A stretch of DNA of 13,581 nt from an uncultured Bacilli bacterium (GTDB lineage: Bacteria > Bacillota_I > Bacilli_A > RF39 > UBA660), in assembly GCA_947588865.1 (NCBI GenBank), contig CANPYQ010000027.1:1-13581 (forward strand), given 5' to 3'. The position numbers were made by a program, and so were the translations under genes. Below the pieces are notes generated by a model. The model saw only the letters and a program-made list of their open reading frames with translations, had not been told where the DNA came from and did not search any database. Shown here in pieces: positions 13,476 to 13,581 of this stretch (its first letter is position 1; each line of letters starts with the position of its first letter).

Positions 13476-13481
13476 TATAAT
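13476..13481 (+). promoter_or_regulatory. Possible -10 box for the gene at the right edge
   Basis: TATAAT lies 52 bases before the ATG at 13534. The surroundings are almost pure A/T, with alternating TA at 13450-13459, and no TTGACA-like -35 is found, so this may be chance. Confidence 0.25.
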
Positions 13482-13533
13482 TTAAATTAAATAAAAAAAA
13501 TATTGTTAGTGTAAAGAGTTTTGGGGGAGAAAA

Positions 13534-13581
13534 ATGAGAAAGTTAAGTTATAACTTGATTTTCTTGTTTTTTTTGTTATAT
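13534..13581 (+). CDS. N-terminus of a probable exported protein (cut by window edge)
   Basis: Only 16 codons are visible: a basic start MRKLSYN followed by a hydrophobic run LIFLFFLLY. This looks like a signal peptide or signal anchor. A strong GGGGGAG ribosome site (13523-13529) ends 4 bases before the ATG. Whether it is secreted, a lipoprotein or a membrane protein cannot be decided here. The gene follows the uvrA-unit terminator and so starts a new transcript. Confidence 0.6.
   Translation, partial: MRKLSYNLIFLFFLLY

Noticed and set aside
13441..13500. A/T-rich tract with alternating TA near the right edge, considered as a replication-origin-like unwinding element
   Set aside because: No DnaA-box-like TTATCCACA repeats or origin genes are nearby; such tracts are ordinary at this base composition.
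1..13581. CRISPR array, tRNA, rRNA, riboswitch, toxin-antitoxin or phage module
   Set aside because: No regularly spaced repeats, cloverleaf sequences, conserved riboswitch cores or matching gene pairs were seen. The XRE gene has no toxin partner, as its neighbours are hsp20 and dacF.

Overview
The window is strongly A+T-rich chromosomal DNA from a low-GC Gram-positive bacterium. Purine-rich AGGAGG-type ribosome sites, sigma-A-like promoters, and dacF, ppaC, yqeG and yqeH homologues all point to Bacillota, probably a Bacilli or Erysipelotrichia-like lineage close to the walled relatives of Mollicutes. TGG encodes tryptophan and TGA is used as a stop (uvrA and the 98-residue gene), so this is not the Mycoplasma code. 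A D,D-carboxypeptidase implies a peptidoglycan wall. The taxonomic placement is inference.

Layout. Positions 1-855 hold no intact gene. There is an unexplained reading-frame tail at the left edge (possibly an insertion-sequence edge), a tandem palindromic repeat, and a decayed gene (264-569) whose readable part resembles DUF1287. On the minus strand lie a small heat-shock protein (856-1266), with a textbook promoter and terminator, and an XRE-type regulator (1435-1683), with its own terminator. Everything from 1844 onward is on the plus strand: dacF; a zinc-dependent dehydrogenase followed closely by a CBS-containing Mn-dependent pyrophosphatase; a tightly overlapping yqeG-yqeH-membrane protein-98-residue protein unit; a class I glutamine-amidotransferase-fold hydrolase; an unrecognised membrane protein with two coiled coils; uvrA overlapping a YcxB-like membrane protein; and the first codons of an exported protein at the right edge.

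Functionally it is mostly housekeeping: wall trimming (DacF), pyrophosphate removal (PpaC), 30S ribosome assembly (YqeH), HAD phosphatase activity (YqeG), nucleotide-excision repair (UvrA) and protein quality control (Hsp20). Most plus-strand units end in a clear intrinsic terminator, and the next promoter starts within or just after it. No tRNA, rRNA, CRISPR array, riboswitch or intact mobile element was found.

The most notable observations are: UvrA carries Gly instead of the usual Gln in both ABC signature motifs (LSGGEAGR twice); two unrecognised proteins are overlapped onto yqeG-yqeH; an unrecognised coiled-coil/membrane-hairpin protein has a leader with alternative hairpins; and the probable DUF1287 pseudogene. 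I did not find convincing evidence for a new defence or mobile system.
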